Assembly (NCBI GenBank): GCA_964478515.1
Contig: CAYZIL010000011.1
Span: 1 to 60,558, forward strand
Source: HGM13233 sp964478515
Lineage (GTDB): Bacteria > Bacillota > Clostridia > Oscillospirales > Ruminococcaceae
Direction: 5' to 3'
Length of the DNA stretch: 60,558 nucleotides
In this document: positions 33,640 through 42,184 of the stretch, in pieces
How positions within the stretch are numbered: position 1 is the stretch's first letter
How the letters are laid out: every line of letters begins with the position of its first letter
The notes under the pieces: model-generated
Databases searched by the model: none
Seen by the model: the letters and a program-made list of their open reading frames with translations, nothing else
Told to the model about the DNA's origin: nothing
Made by a program: the position numbers and the translations under genes

Positions 33640-34611
33640 ATGACCGACGAAAAGCTGAAGGTGACTTTGGGCGGACTGCCGCAAAAGATTCACATCAAGA
33701 CCGACGACGAGACAAAGCCGGTGCTGCTGTTTTTGCACGGCGGTCCGGGTGTGTGCAACCGGCACACGGTAATGAGCGACCATGCGGACTTGCTGGACAC
33801 GTTTACGCTGGTGGCCTGGGACCAGCGCGGCAGCGGCGGCTCGTACAAGGGTGCGGCGGAAAATACGCTTACGGTCGAGCGGCTGTGCGACGACGCGCAC
33901 GAGCTGGTGCTGTGGCTGTGCAAACGTTTTTCAAAGGACAAAATATTTATTATCGGCGGCAGCTGGGGTTCGGAACTCGGCACCTGGCTCGCCTACCGCT
34001 ATCCCGAACACATCGCCGCCTACGTCGGCTTCGGGCAGGTAGTAAACGGCGCCGAAAACGAGCGCATCAGCTACGAATTTTCGCTCGCCGCCGCCGAGAA
34101 TGCGCGCGACGAAAAGAGCATTGCCGTCTTGAAGCGCGTCGGACCTCCGGAAAAGGGCGTCTACAAGGGAGGCTTCGACGGCTTGATGGCGCAGCGCCGC
34201 GTGATGATGAAGTACGGTGGTTACTCGCAGAACAAGAAAAAGCGCAGCTATTTCAGTTCCATGGTTGTGCCGATGGTGCGTTCGGGCGAGTACACGCTCG
34301 CAGATTTTATCGGCGTCGCCAAGGGATATAAATATGTGCTGCGCGCAATGTGGCCCGAGGTGGGCGGCACCGACTTGAAGGCAAGCTGTCCCGAGTTCAA
34401 GGTGCCCTATTTTATATTTGACGGCCGACTGGACATGAATACCCCGGCAGAGCTTGTCGAGGACTATTTTGACGCCATCAAAGCCCCCAAGAAGGAGCTT
34501 ATCTGGTTCGACCGCTCCGGTCACAATCCCATGGGTGACGAGCCGGATAAATTCAAAAAACTGCTGCGCGAGCGGCTTACGGATATTGCTAAAGAGGAGA
34601 AAAACGTATGA
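33640..34611 (+). CDS. Alpha/beta hydrolase, proline iminopeptidase-like
   Basis: 323 aa. HGGPG (33-37) oxyanion motif, DQRGSGGS (61-68) and GGSWGSELG with nucleophile Ser108 are the hallmarks of the prolyl iminopeptidase branch (PF00561); the acid lies in FDGRLDMNTP and the base in DRSGHNPM. May remove N-terminal residues from peptides or act as an esterase. A GTG nine bases upstream (33631) is an equally possible start. Overlaps the transporter gene by ATGA. Confidence 0.8.
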   Translation: MTDEKLKVTLGGLPQKIHIKTDDETKPVLLFLHGGPGVCNRHTVMSDHADLLDTFTLVAWDQRGSGGSYKGAAENTLTVERLCDDAHELVLWLCKRFSKDKIFIIGGSWGSELGTWLAYRYPEHIAAYVGFGQVVNGAENERISYEFSLAAAENARDEKSIAVLKRVGPPEKGVYKGGFDGLMAQRRVMMKYGGYSQNKKKRSYFSSMVVPMVRSGEYTLADFIGVAKGYKYVLRAMWPEVGGTDLKASCPEFKVPYFIFDGRLDMNTPAELVEDYFDAIKAPKKELIWFDRSGHNPMGDEPDKFKKLLRERLTDIAKEEKNV

Positions 34612-35993
34612 AAGACACGAACGGCGCTATTCCGCGCCTGAAAATGAGCGAGAAACTGGGCTTCTTCGGCTTTTCGACGGCCAGCAACGTCGTCTACCAG
34701 TTTAAGAGCCTCTACTACTTGTTCTTTTTGACGAATGTACTGAAAATAAACGTTCTTGCCGCCGGCACAATACTGACCATCGGCACGGTGTGGGACGCCG
34801 TTAACGACCCGATGATTGGCTTTTGGGCGGTAAACCACAAATTCCGCTCCGGTGAAAAGGTGCGCCCGTTCGCGCTGTGGTACTCGCTGCCGTGGGCGGC
34901 GACTGTGGTGCTGCTGTTTTGTGATTTCAACGTCAGCGAGCGGATGACGATATACCTGTCGATTGCCATATACGTCGTCTTCGAACTTTTCAACACCTTC
35001 GTCGCCATTCCCTACAACAGCATGGGGTCGCTGGCAACGAATGTCGACGCCGACCGGCGCTCAATAAACGTTTTTCGCAATCTCGGCGGCTGCCTGGGTT
35101 CCGGCATTGGAGCCGTAGCCTGCCTGCCGCTGCTCAAGCTTTTCGGCGCGTTGGACGACAAGGGAAACCTTATTGACAGCACCAGCGCTCGCGGCTTTTT
35201 GCTCGCCGCGGTGGTGATGGGCTGCGTCTGCGTCGTCGGCTGCCTGTCGCACTACTTTACGACAAAAGAGCGAGTTAAGCCCATTGCCGAGGATGAGCCC
35301 AAGCTGAAAGTCGGCGAGGTGGCGCGGATGCTTTTCCACAGCCGCAGCTGGATAATGAACACCCTGTACATAATTTTTTACGGCGTCAACAATCTGCTGC
35401 TGATGAGCTGTGTGACCTACTATGCGACATATATTATCGGCAGCACCGCCGCGGCGACTACCATACAGGCGGTATACCTGGTCGTGTCGATAGCGGCCTC
35501 GTTCGCTGTCGCCCCGATAGATAAGGCCATCGGCCGCAAAAAGACGATGATACTCGGGGCGCTGGTGCTTATTCTGGGCAAAATTTGGTTTGTGCTCCAA
35601 CCCTATTCCATGGGCGCAATTTACGTCAACGCCATCAGCGTCGGCATTGGCGCGACAATCGCTTTCGTAATGTTTAATACCAACCGCAACAACATTGTCG
35701 ACATAATTGAATGGCGCGACGGTCGCCGGCTTGACAGCCTTGTTTCCACTGCCGACAACCTGGCGAGCAAGTTGGCGGTTGCCGGCGCGACACAGCTTAT
35801 TGCGGTGTCAATGTCCATTGCCGGTTTCGACGCCGAGTTGGTCTCGCAGCCGGCGCAGACGCTGAGCACAATCAACGCGCTGCTGGGCTGGGTACCGATG
35901 CTGGTCGCCGTTGGTATGCTGGTCGTCGTTTGCTTTTTGAATGTTGAGGACGATTTGAAACGCGTCAATGACGAAAAGGCAGCACGCGCCTAA
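34608..35993 (+). CDS. GPH-family sugar:cation symporter (MFS)
   Basis: 461-aa transporter with twelve predicted membrane segments. KLGFFGFSTASNVVYQFKSLYYLFF at the N-terminus, GTVWDAVNDPMIGFWAVNHKFRSGEKVRPF (the family DxxxDPxxG-type motif) and DIIEWRDGRR in the second half mark the MelB/XynB-type glycoside-pentoside-hexuronide family. Couples sugar uptake to Na+ or H+. Coupled to the hydrolase upstream, which suggests they act on the same compound. Confidence 0.88.
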   Translation: MKDTNGAIPRLKMSEKLGFFGFSTASNVVYQFKSLYYLFFLTNVLKINVLAAGTILTIGTVWDAVNDPMIGFWAVNHKFRSGEKVRPFALWYSLPWAATVVLLFCDFNVSERMTIYLSIAIYVVFELFNTFVAIPYNSMGSLATNVDADRRSINVFRNLGGCLGSGIGAVACLPLLKLFGALDDKGNLIDSTSARGFLLAAVVMGCVCVVGCLSHYFTTKERVKPIAEDEPKLKVGEVARMLFHSRSWIMNTLYIIFYGVNNLLLMSCVTYYATYIIGSTAAATTIQAVYLVVSIAASFAVAPIDKAIGRKKTMILGALVLILGKIWFVLQPYSMGAIYVNAISVGIGATIAFVMFNTNRNNIVDIIEWRDGRRLDSLVSTADNLASKLAVAGATQLIAVSMSIAGFDAELVSQPAQTLSTINALLGWVPMLVAVGMLVVVCFLNVEDDLKRVNDEKAARA

Positions 35994-36010
35994 AACATAA
36001 ATTCAGTAGA

Positions 36011-36050
36011 AATACCGGCCGCAGTTACGACAGCTGCGGCCGGTATTTTT
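36011..36050 (+). terminator. Terminator after the symporter gene
   Basis: 14-bp perfect stem (36011-36024 with 36034-36047) with a 9-base loop and five T. The following 170 bases up to the EFR1 gene hold nothing recognisable. Confidence 0.85.
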
Positions 36051-36222
36051 GTTGTGCTTCAGTGCAGAACCGCTCGCCGTGCGGGTGAAAATATGCGCTC
36101 AGTGGAATACAGGAGCACAGGCGCGAAGCTCAAAGAGTCAAAAGCTTCTCTTGTCGTAAAGGGGTAAGGGGGCGTATCGGAACATTACATTAGGGTCTTT
36201 AGGCGCCGGCAGTGTTTTTGTT

Positions 36223-36990
36223 TTACAATACCAGCTTGGCACGCGGCGCGTTTTCGCTAAGGTAAGCGAGGTAGCGCTGACGCTTTTCGAATGATTCGCT
36301 CTTAAAGCGGCGCGCCTGTCCCGGGCAGCGGGAGATGCAGCGCGCGCACATTAAGCAGCGCAGTGTGTCGCTTTCTGCGACGTCGTGGGGATTAATTGCG
36401 CCCACAGGGCATTCGTGCGCGCAAAGGCCGCAGCGCTTGCAGGCCTTGGCGTCAAGTTCTATTTCACAGCCGGGCATATAGGGCAGCCCGCGCGGCGCGA
36501 AGGGGGCAAGGTGTATCTCCGCCGGGACACCGCTTTGCAGCTTTTGCTGCAGCTTTGTGCCGTACTCACCTGCGGCGCGCAGGTCGTCGGCGTCGGGACG
36601 GCCGTGGTAAAAGGGCGCAGCGAGAGCGTGTGCCGAGCAGAAAACGGCTGCGCCTATCACCGAAAAACCGGCGTCTCGGGCAAGCGACGCGAGTTCCTCA
36701 GCCGCCATGCCGACATCCTCGCCGCCGCAATTGACCAGCAGCGCGCAGGGAGCGCCGTTGCCGGCGACAAGGCGAAAATATTCGCTGACCGGTTCGGGAA
36801 TGCGGCCGTAGTAAACGGGACTCGCGAGCAAAACAAATTCATCCGGCCCGCTCTGGTAAGCGGCGCGGCGGTTGTCGGGCTTTGTCAGGTCCATACCCAT
36901 GCAGTCGGCACTGCCGACGCCGACCGCGGCGGCCTCGACAAGCTGCGCGGTGCTGCCACAGGGGCTGAAAAACAAATAACGAGTTTTCAT
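36223..36990 (-). CDS. EFR1-family flavodoxin/ferredoxin fusion
   Basis: 255 aa. N-terminal flavodoxin-like fold (1-160; phosphate loop SPCGSTAQ at 9-16, LASPVYYGRIPEP at 55-67) and a C-terminal 2[4Fe-4S] ferredoxin with CxxCxxCxxxCP twice (Cys184/187/190/194 and Cys212/215/218/222). An electron carrier or oxidoreductase of unknown partner. Starts with an ATGA overlap at the stop of the PatB-redoxin fusion gene, so the two are made together and a redox link is likely. Confidence 0.9.
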   Translation of the reverse strand: MKTRYLFFSPCGSTAQLVEAAAVGVGSADCMGMDLTKPDNRRAAYQSGPDEFVLLASPVYYGRIPEPVSEYFRLVAGNGAPCALLVNCGGEDVGMAAEELASLARDAGFSVIGAAVFCSAHALAAPFYHGRPDADDLRAAGEYGTKLQQKLQSGVPAEIHLAPFAPRGLPYMPGCEIELDAKACKRCGLCAHECPVGAINPHDVAESDTLRCLMCARCISRCPGQARRFKSESFEKRQRYLAYLSENAPRAKLVL

Positions 36991-38693
36991 CTTTCCAGGC
37001 CTCCGAGATTGAAGGAGTCGATGATTTGAGCGACGCTCGGCAGGTCGCTTGCCGAGCGGGCGTAGTGCGCCATAGTCAGGCGGTTGAGCGTGTTGACGCA
37101 GAAAACGGCGGGCAGTACCAGCGGGTCGCCTTCGGCGACGCCGGGGCGCAGGTTGGATTCCTCTATAAGCATAAGGTCGTCAGCTTCGCGCTCGCTGACC
37201 AGCTGGTGCTTGCTGACGGCGCGGCCGACACGGTACTCGGCAAAGCTGCGCGCGTAGGGGTCGCAGAGAATTTCAAATTTTACGGCGCCGCGGTTGAGCC
37301 GCGCCTCGACAGAGGTGGGTGAGTTTTGGGTGACGACCACCAGACGAATTTTATTGGCGGTGAATTTTTCGTATTCGCTGGAAAGCCGGGCAAGGAACAG
37401 CTGTGTAAAGGGACAGCCGACATGGCGCGCAAAGACTATGACCTTTTTTTTTGCGTCGGCGTCGACCCGGCGCTCACCGTGCCAGGCACTGTTGAGGGCG
37501 AAAGCGGGCATTGCGTCGCCGCGGTGCAGCCGCAGCAGCTGGTTTGAAAGGGCGTCTGCCAGCCGGCGCACATTGGCGGTGGGACAAGCGAGGTTGGCGC
37601 GCAGGAAACCGGCGCCCTCGTTACCGAAAATGTCGCCGGCCTCTACGTGCAGCGACTGGTAGTCAAAAAGGTCCTCTTCAAGCGCCTTGGTGTTGCGGGT
37701 GTACTCGCTGACGTCTATCCACGCAAGATACGTCGCTTGTGGGCGCACCAGTTTTGCTTTGGGCAAAACGCGGGCGAGGTAGGCGTCAAGAAATTCAAAA
37801 TTGTTGTCTATGTACGCGGCAACCTGGGCGCGCCAGTCGTCACAATCGCGAAAGGCGGCGCGCACGGCGGCGGCGGTGACGGGGTTAATGCAATTGTCGC
37901 AGTCGTGTGCCAAACGCTCGCGCAGCGCCGGTGAGCGCACCACAAGGTGGCTGCAGGCAAAACCGGGAATGTTAAAGGTCTTGCTGGGTGCCGTGCAGGT
38001 GATTATATTGTCGGCGTTCGGAAACAGCGATTGCAGCACAATATGTTTTTCGCCGAATCTGGCGAGGTCGCAGTGAATTTCGTCACTGACTATTATTACG
38101 TTGTTGCGCGTGCAGATGTCGTAAACGCGGCTGAGCTCTTCGCGAGTCCAGGCGCGGCCGACGGGGTTGTGCGGTGAGCACAGCACCATCATAGTAGTGG
38201 AATTTTTTGCGGCTTTTTTTTCGAGGTCGGCAAAATCCATTGTATAGTTGCCGTCGGAATAGACAAGCGCGTTGTTGCAAACGGTGCGTTTTGTCGCTTT
38301 TATTACGTCGGTAAACGGATAGTAGACCGGTCTTTGGATGATTATTCCCTCACCCTGGCGGGTGAGATTGTTAATGGCAATTTCAATGCCGGGGACGACT
38401 CCGTTGGTGAGAAGGACGTCGCGCGAATTTATGTACCAGTTGTAGTTGCGGCGGTAATAATCGCAAAGGTCGCGAAAATAGCCGGGCGTCAACCGCGGAT
38501 CGGTGTAGCCGAAAATGCGCGTGTCGGCGGCGGCGCGCGCCGCGTCGAGAAGCGGCTGGGGGCAGGAAAAGTCCATGTCGGCAACCCACATGCTCGCCGA
38601 GTTGGCCGGGTGGCGGCGGCCGTGGTAAAGAGAGTCGTATTTTATTGAGCCGGTACCGAAGCGGTCGATATGTTCGTCAAGCTGGTATTTCAA
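36987..38693 (-). CDS. PatB/MalY-like PLP lyase fused to a C-terminal redoxin domain
   Basis: 568 aa, about 170 longer than PatB (about 390 aa). Residues 1-390 are a class I/II aminotransferase-fold C-S lyase: ADMDFSCP (38-45), YYPF, SPHNPVGRAW (173-182), SDEIHCDL and PLP lysine Lys238 in APSKTFNIPG. Residues about 395-568 form a second domain with FARHVGCPFTQLFLARL (421-437), a beta-strand/helix pattern and AVFCVNTLNRL that match AhpC/TSA-like (PRXL2/AhpC-TSA_2) redoxins; peroxidatic Cys427 is kept but the second position is Thr430, not Cys. Predicted to release thiols or sulfide from cystathionine or cysteine conjugates, with an attached thiol-redox function. Domain fusion appears unusual. 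Confidence 0.8.
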   Translation of the reverse strand: MKYQLDEHIDRFGTGSIKYDSLYHGRRHPANSASMWVADMDFSCPQPLLDAARAAADTRIFGYTDPRLTPGYFRDLCDYYRRNYNWYINSRDVLLTNGVVPGIEIAINNLTRQGEGIIIQRPVYYPFTDVIKATKRTVCNNALVYSDGNYTMDFADLEKKAAKNSTTMMVLCSPHNPVGRAWTREELSRVYDICTRNNVIIVSDEIHCDLARFGEKHIVLQSLFPNADNIITCTAPSKTFNIPGFACSHLVVRSPALRERLAHDCDNCINPVTAAAVRAAFRDCDDWRAQVAAYIDNNFEFLDAYLARVLPKAKLVRPQATYLAWIDVSEYTRNTKALEEDLFDYQSLHVEAGDIFGNEGAGFLRANLACPTANVRRLADALSNQLLRLHRGDAMPAFALNSAWHGERRVDADAKKKVIVFARHVGCPFTQLFLARLSSEYEKFTANKIRLVVVTQNSPTSVEARLNRGAVKFEILCDPYARSFAEYRVGRAVSKHQLVSEREADDLMLIEESNLRPGVAEGDPLVLPAVFCVNTLNRLTMAHYARSASDLPSVAQIIDSFNLGGLER

Positions 38694-38808
38694 ATCGGTT
38701 CACCCCGCATTTTGCCATTTTGTAAGTTCATTTTACTACATATTGTATATATTGACAATATATTATCGGCGAAGAAAAAGCAAGTAAGCTGAAAAAACAG
38801 CGAGACTG

Positions 38809-38842
38809 CAAAAATATCCCGCCGCTACGTTTGCGGCGGGAT
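38809..38842 (-). terminator. Terminator of the SHOCT-protein operon
   Basis: 10-bp stem (38816-38825 with 38833-38842); on the minus strand it is followed by ATTTTT. Ends the ddl-murI-DUF1934-argS-SHOCT unit. Confidence 0.75.
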
Positions 38843-38867
38843 TACGGTCGGGGTTGCGTCGCACCGC

Positions 38868-39284
38868 TCAGCGGTGCAGTTCGTGGTATTTTGCGGTGTA
38901 TTCCTCGCGGGTCATTATGCCGGCGTCGTACAGCGCGCGCAGGTCCTCAAGCTTACGCTCCACGTCGCCGACCGGCGACGTGGTGACGCGGCCGTGCGCG
39001 GCGGGCGTGTAGCTGCCGCGCCGGTCGCTGTAGGACGAAAAATCGGTATAGTCGCTTTTGCTGCGGTATTCCGGCCGCGCATCCGCGCCGGCAGAGTTTT
39101 TGAGCCGGCGAATCAGCATCAGCAGCACGCACAAGGCGACCGCTACAATGGCAAGCGGCGCAATGAACGGCAGGAACGCCGGGTCAATTACACCGCGCTG
39201 CGCCAGCGTTTCAAGTGTAGAGGAAAGAAAAATTATTGCTATAATTTTTGCAATGAAGCTGCCGGGACCGGAGGAATTTTTCAT
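38868..39284 (-). CDS. Membrane protein with C-terminal SHOCT domain
   Basis: 138 aa. Two hydrophobic segments (about 10-27 and 38-61), a Ser/Tyr-rich linker and a C-terminal SHOCT helix pair: VERKLEDLRALYDAGIMTREEYTAKYHEL (108-136). SHOCT domains serve as short oligomerisation or targeting modules. Nine bases downstream of argS, hence last gene of that operon; function unknown. Confidence 0.8.
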   Translation of the reverse strand: MKNSSGPGSFIAKIIAIIFLSSTLETLAQRGVIDPAFLPFIAPLAIVAVALCVLLMLIRRLKNSAGADARPEYRSKSDYTDFSSYSDRRGSYTPAAHGRVTTSPVGDVERKLEDLRALYDAGIMTREEYTAKYHELHR

Positions 39285-39293
39285 ATGATGACC

Positions 39294-40991
39294 TCACATC
39301 GATTCTGGGGCGTCTATTTTCAGCAAAGACAGACAGTTGCGCAGCGCCTGCGCCGCGGCGTCGCACAGCAAAATACGCGGGTAGCGCAGCGACTCCTCGC
39401 TGTCCATGACCCGACAGGCATTATAGAAACGATGGAAATCGCCCGCGAGGTCGATGGCATAGCGGGTGACGCGCGTGGGGTTGCGCTCCGCGGCAGCGGC
39501 GACTATCTCGCCCGGCAACAGCGCCAGACGGCGGATGAGTGCGCGCTCCTCGGCGGTGCTGAGCAGCCGCAAGTCGCATTCCGACGGGCTTTTTTGCTCT
39601 ATGCCGGCTTGCTGCAGCGAACGCAGTATACTGCAAATGCGCGCGTGCGCGTACTGGACATAATACACGGGGTTCTCGCTCGACTGCTTGACGGCGAGGT
39701 CAAGGTCAAACTCCATTTGGGAATTGGGCTCGTGCAGGTTGAAGAAAAAGCGGGCGGCGTCGACAGGCAGCTCGTCAAGCAGGTCGACGAGAGCTATGGC
39801 CTTGCCGGTGCGCTTGCTCATACGCACCTGCTCGCCGTCGCGAACCAGCCGTACCAGCTGCATAAGGATTACTTCCATGCGCTGTCCGTCCAGCCCCAGC
39901 GCGTCGATTGCGCCGCGCAGACGGGCGACGTGGGCGTGGTGGTCGGCGCCCCAGATGTTTATTGAGATGTCGAAACCGCGGATTTTCAGTTTGTTGTAGT
40001 GGTAGGCGATGTCGGCGGCGAAGTAGGTGGGTATGCCGTTGTTGCGCACCAGAACTTCGTCCTTGCGCTCGCTGCCGTCCTCGGGTTCGGGGGCGCGGTA
40101 CCACAGCGCGCCGTCTTTTTCGTAGGTGCGGCCGTTTTTGCGCAGTGTGTCTATGGCGGCGGTGACGGCGCCGCTTTCATGCAGTGTACTTTCGCGGAAC
40201 CAGACGTCGTAGATTATCCGGTAGCGCTTCAAGTCGCGCTCAAGTCCGCTGATGTTCAGCGGCAGCGCGTAGTCTACCAGCGCCTGCTTGCGCTGTTGTG
40301 AGTCGAGCGCGACGAGCGAGTCGCCGTGCATTTCCGCGTACTTTTTGGCGTGGGCGGTAATGTCGTCGCCCTGGTAGCCGTCCGCCGGCATGGGAAAGTC
40401 GGGGTCGAAAAGCTGCATGTAGCGCGCCTCAAGCGAGACGCCGAATTTCTCTATCTGGTTGCCGGCGTCGTTAATGTAAAACTCGCGGGTAACGTCGTAG
40501 CCGGCAGCCTCCAGCACCGCGGCAAGACAGTCGCCGAGCGCACCGCCGCGCGCGTTTCCAATGTGCATCGGTCCGGTGGGGTTAGCGGAAACAAACTCAA
40601 CATTTATTTTTTTGCCGCGGCCGTGTTCGGTGCGGCCGTAAGCGTCGCCGTGCTCAAGGACGTCGCCGACTATGCCGGCGTAAAAGCCGCTGCCGAGAAA
40701 GAAATTGAGAAAACCGGGGCCGGCGACCTCGCAGCGCTCAAAATCGCTGCCTTCAAGCTGCAGATGAGCGACGATAGCAGCCGCGACGTCGCGCGGTGAT
40801 TTTTTGAATGTTTTTGCCGAAACGAGCGCCAGATTGGCGGCAAAATCACCGTGGCCGGTGTCAGCCGGTATTTCGACGGTAAACTCACCTATGGGCGCGT
40901 CAGGCAGTTCGCCGGCAGCGACAGCGGCTTTTGCTCCTGCGAGCACAATGTCGTGCAGCTGCGCGCGCGCGTCTGATAATCTTTCAAGCAT
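39294..40991 (-). CDS. argS: Arginyl-tRNA synthetase
   Basis: 565 aa class I synthetase. N-terminal Add-1 domain (1-90), HIGN signature (143-146) in SANPTGPMHIGNARGG, MSKRTG (KMSKS-like) near residue 387 and a DALR anticodon-binding C-terminus. Charges tRNA-Arg. Its start overlaps the DUF1934 gene by 8 bp; the CDS closes as expected at DAPESM-stop just before the SHOCT gene. Confidence 0.96.
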   Translation of the reverse strand: MLERLSDARAQLHDIVLAGAKAAVAAGELPDAPIGEFTVEIPADTGHGDFAANLALVSAKTFKKSPRDVAAAIVAHLQLEGSDFERCEVAGPGFLNFFLGSGFYAGIVGDVLEHGDAYGRTEHGRGKKINVEFVSANPTGPMHIGNARGGALGDCLAAVLEAAGYDVTREFYINDAGNQIEKFGVSLEARYMQLFDPDFPMPADGYQGDDITAHAKKYAEMHGDSLVALDSQQRKQALVDYALPLNISGLERDLKRYRIIYDVWFRESTLHESGAVTAAIDTLRKNGRTYEKDGALWYRAPEPEDGSERKDEVLVRNNGIPTYFAADIAYHYNKLKIRGFDISINIWGADHHAHVARLRGAIDALGLDGQRMEVILMQLVRLVRDGEQVRMSKRTGKAIALVDLLDELPVDAARFFFNLHEPNSQMEFDLDLAVKQSSENPVYYVQYAHARICSILRSLQQAGIEQKSPSECDLRLLSTAEERALIRRLALLPGEIVAAAAERNPTRVTRYAIDLAGDFHRFYNACRVMDSEESLRYPRILLCDAAAQALRNCLSLLKIDAPESM

Positions 40992-41418
40992 TTTTAATTT
41001 TCTCCCGTACTGTTATCTTTATTTCGTTCTCCGCAAGCGTCGAGGCGCCGACGTCGAGAGAGTATTTTAAGCTGAGCAGACCGCCGCTCTCGTTGAGGCG
41101 GTTGATTATTTCGCTGGTGCGCACGCCGACAGTCAAGTCGCCGAAGCCGGTGTCGTAGTGGCAAAGATTGCGCGCGTCGCGCTGCAGCACCAGCTGTGAG
41201 TTGGTCGCGCCGCGCCGCGTCATTGTGACGCACCTGTCGCCTTCTATTTTCACAAGAGTGGTGTCGCCCTCGAAACCGGAGGCGGCAGACTCGTCGTAAA
41301 GAATATAGTTTTTGCCGTCGTGAATGTGGTAGCTGCCCACGGTGGACATGGAGACCTTTGAAAGTTCGCCGTCAGCGAGCTGCGAGCCGTCTATTGTGAT
41401 AAGAAAACCGTCTTTCAT
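40984..41418 (-). CDS. DUF1934 (YwiB-like) beta-barrel protein
   Basis: 144 aa, calycin-like family of unknown function, found in Firmicutes next to argS as here. MSTVGSYHIHDGKNYILYDES and VKIEGDRCVTMTRRGATNSQLVLQ are typical. Start placed at 41418 because TGGAG lies six bases upstream; a longer frame would overlap murI. One base after the murI stop and overlapping argS, so tightly coupled. Confidence 0.85.
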   Translation of the reverse strand: MKDGFLITIDGSQLADGELSKVSMSTVGSYHIHDGKNYILYDESAASGFEGDTTLVKIEGDRCVTMTRRGATNSQLVLQRDARNLCHYDTGFGDLTVGVRTSEIINRLNESGGLLSLKYSLDVGASTLAENEIKITVREKIKNA

Positions 41419-41419
41419 G

Positions 41420-42184
41420 TTAGCTCCAGTCAAAATGCGCGGCGTCAACGTCGACGCCGAGTATGAGCCGGGCGCTGGCGGAAAACGCCGCCGCGTCGCC
41501 GGAAACGAGAAAGCGCGCGCGCAGGTTGCCGCGCGGACACTCTGCTGCCGCGAGTGCGGCGAGCGCCGCGCCCGAGTCGACGAGCGTAGCGCCGGGAAAG
41601 TAGGGCGCTATCGCCGCGCTGACCAGTGGAAAATGCGTGCAGCCGAGTATAACCGTGTCGGCGCCGAATGCGCCGGCAGAGGAGAGGTATTTTTTTGCAG
41701 CGGCGTTCACGCGCGGGCCGCTTAGCTCGCCGCTTTCTATAACCGGAACAAAGTCGGCACAGGCAAGCGGCAGTATTTCGCATTCGGGGCGCAGTTGACG
41801 CAAGCGCTGTTGAAAAGCGCCGCTGTCTATACTCGCTTGTGTTGCCAGCAGCGCAATTTTGCCGTTGCGGCTTGCGGCGGCTGCCTGTCGACAGGTGGGA
41901 TCTACCGTGCCGCTGACCGGCACGCCCAGCGAGCTGAGAAATTCCGGTTCGGCGTTAGAAGTGGCGGTGCCGCAGGCTATTAGAATGCTTTGACACCCGG
42001 CGGACAAGAGCTTTTTGCAGCACTCGCGCACATAGCCGGCTATAACGCTGCCGCTGTTAACGCCGTACGGCGCGCGCGCCGTGTCGGCAAGGTAGACGAC
42101 GTCGGCGTCGACGCCGGCGCGCATAAGCGCGCGCAGAGTGCTCAGTCCCCCAAGACCCGAGTCAAAAATGCCGACGGTACTCAT
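41420..42184 (-). CDS. murI: Glutamate racemase
   Basis: 254 aa, makes D-glutamate for peptidoglycan. FDSGLGGLSTL (7-17), ACGTATSN with Cys71 and GCTHFPL with Cys182 give the two-cysteine racemase centre. Overlaps the ddl stop by ATGA. Together with ddl it couples D-amino acid supply to the argS operon. Confidence 0.95.
   Translation of the reverse strand: MSTVGIFDSGLGGLSTLRALMRAGVDADVVYLADTARAPYGVNSGSVIAGYVRECCKKLLSAGCQSILIACGTATSNAEPEFLSSLGVPVSGTVDPTCRQAAAASRNGKIALLATQASIDSGAFQQRLRQLRPECEILPLACADFVPVIESGELSGPRVNAAAKKYLSSAGAFGADTVILGCTHFPLVSAAIAPYFPGATLVDSGAALAALAAAECPRGNLRARFLVSGDAAAFSASARLILGVDVDAAHFDWS

Noticed and set aside
38874..39965. 363-codon plus-strand frame
   Set aside because: Opposite the SHOCT protein and argS, both with clear domain motifs.
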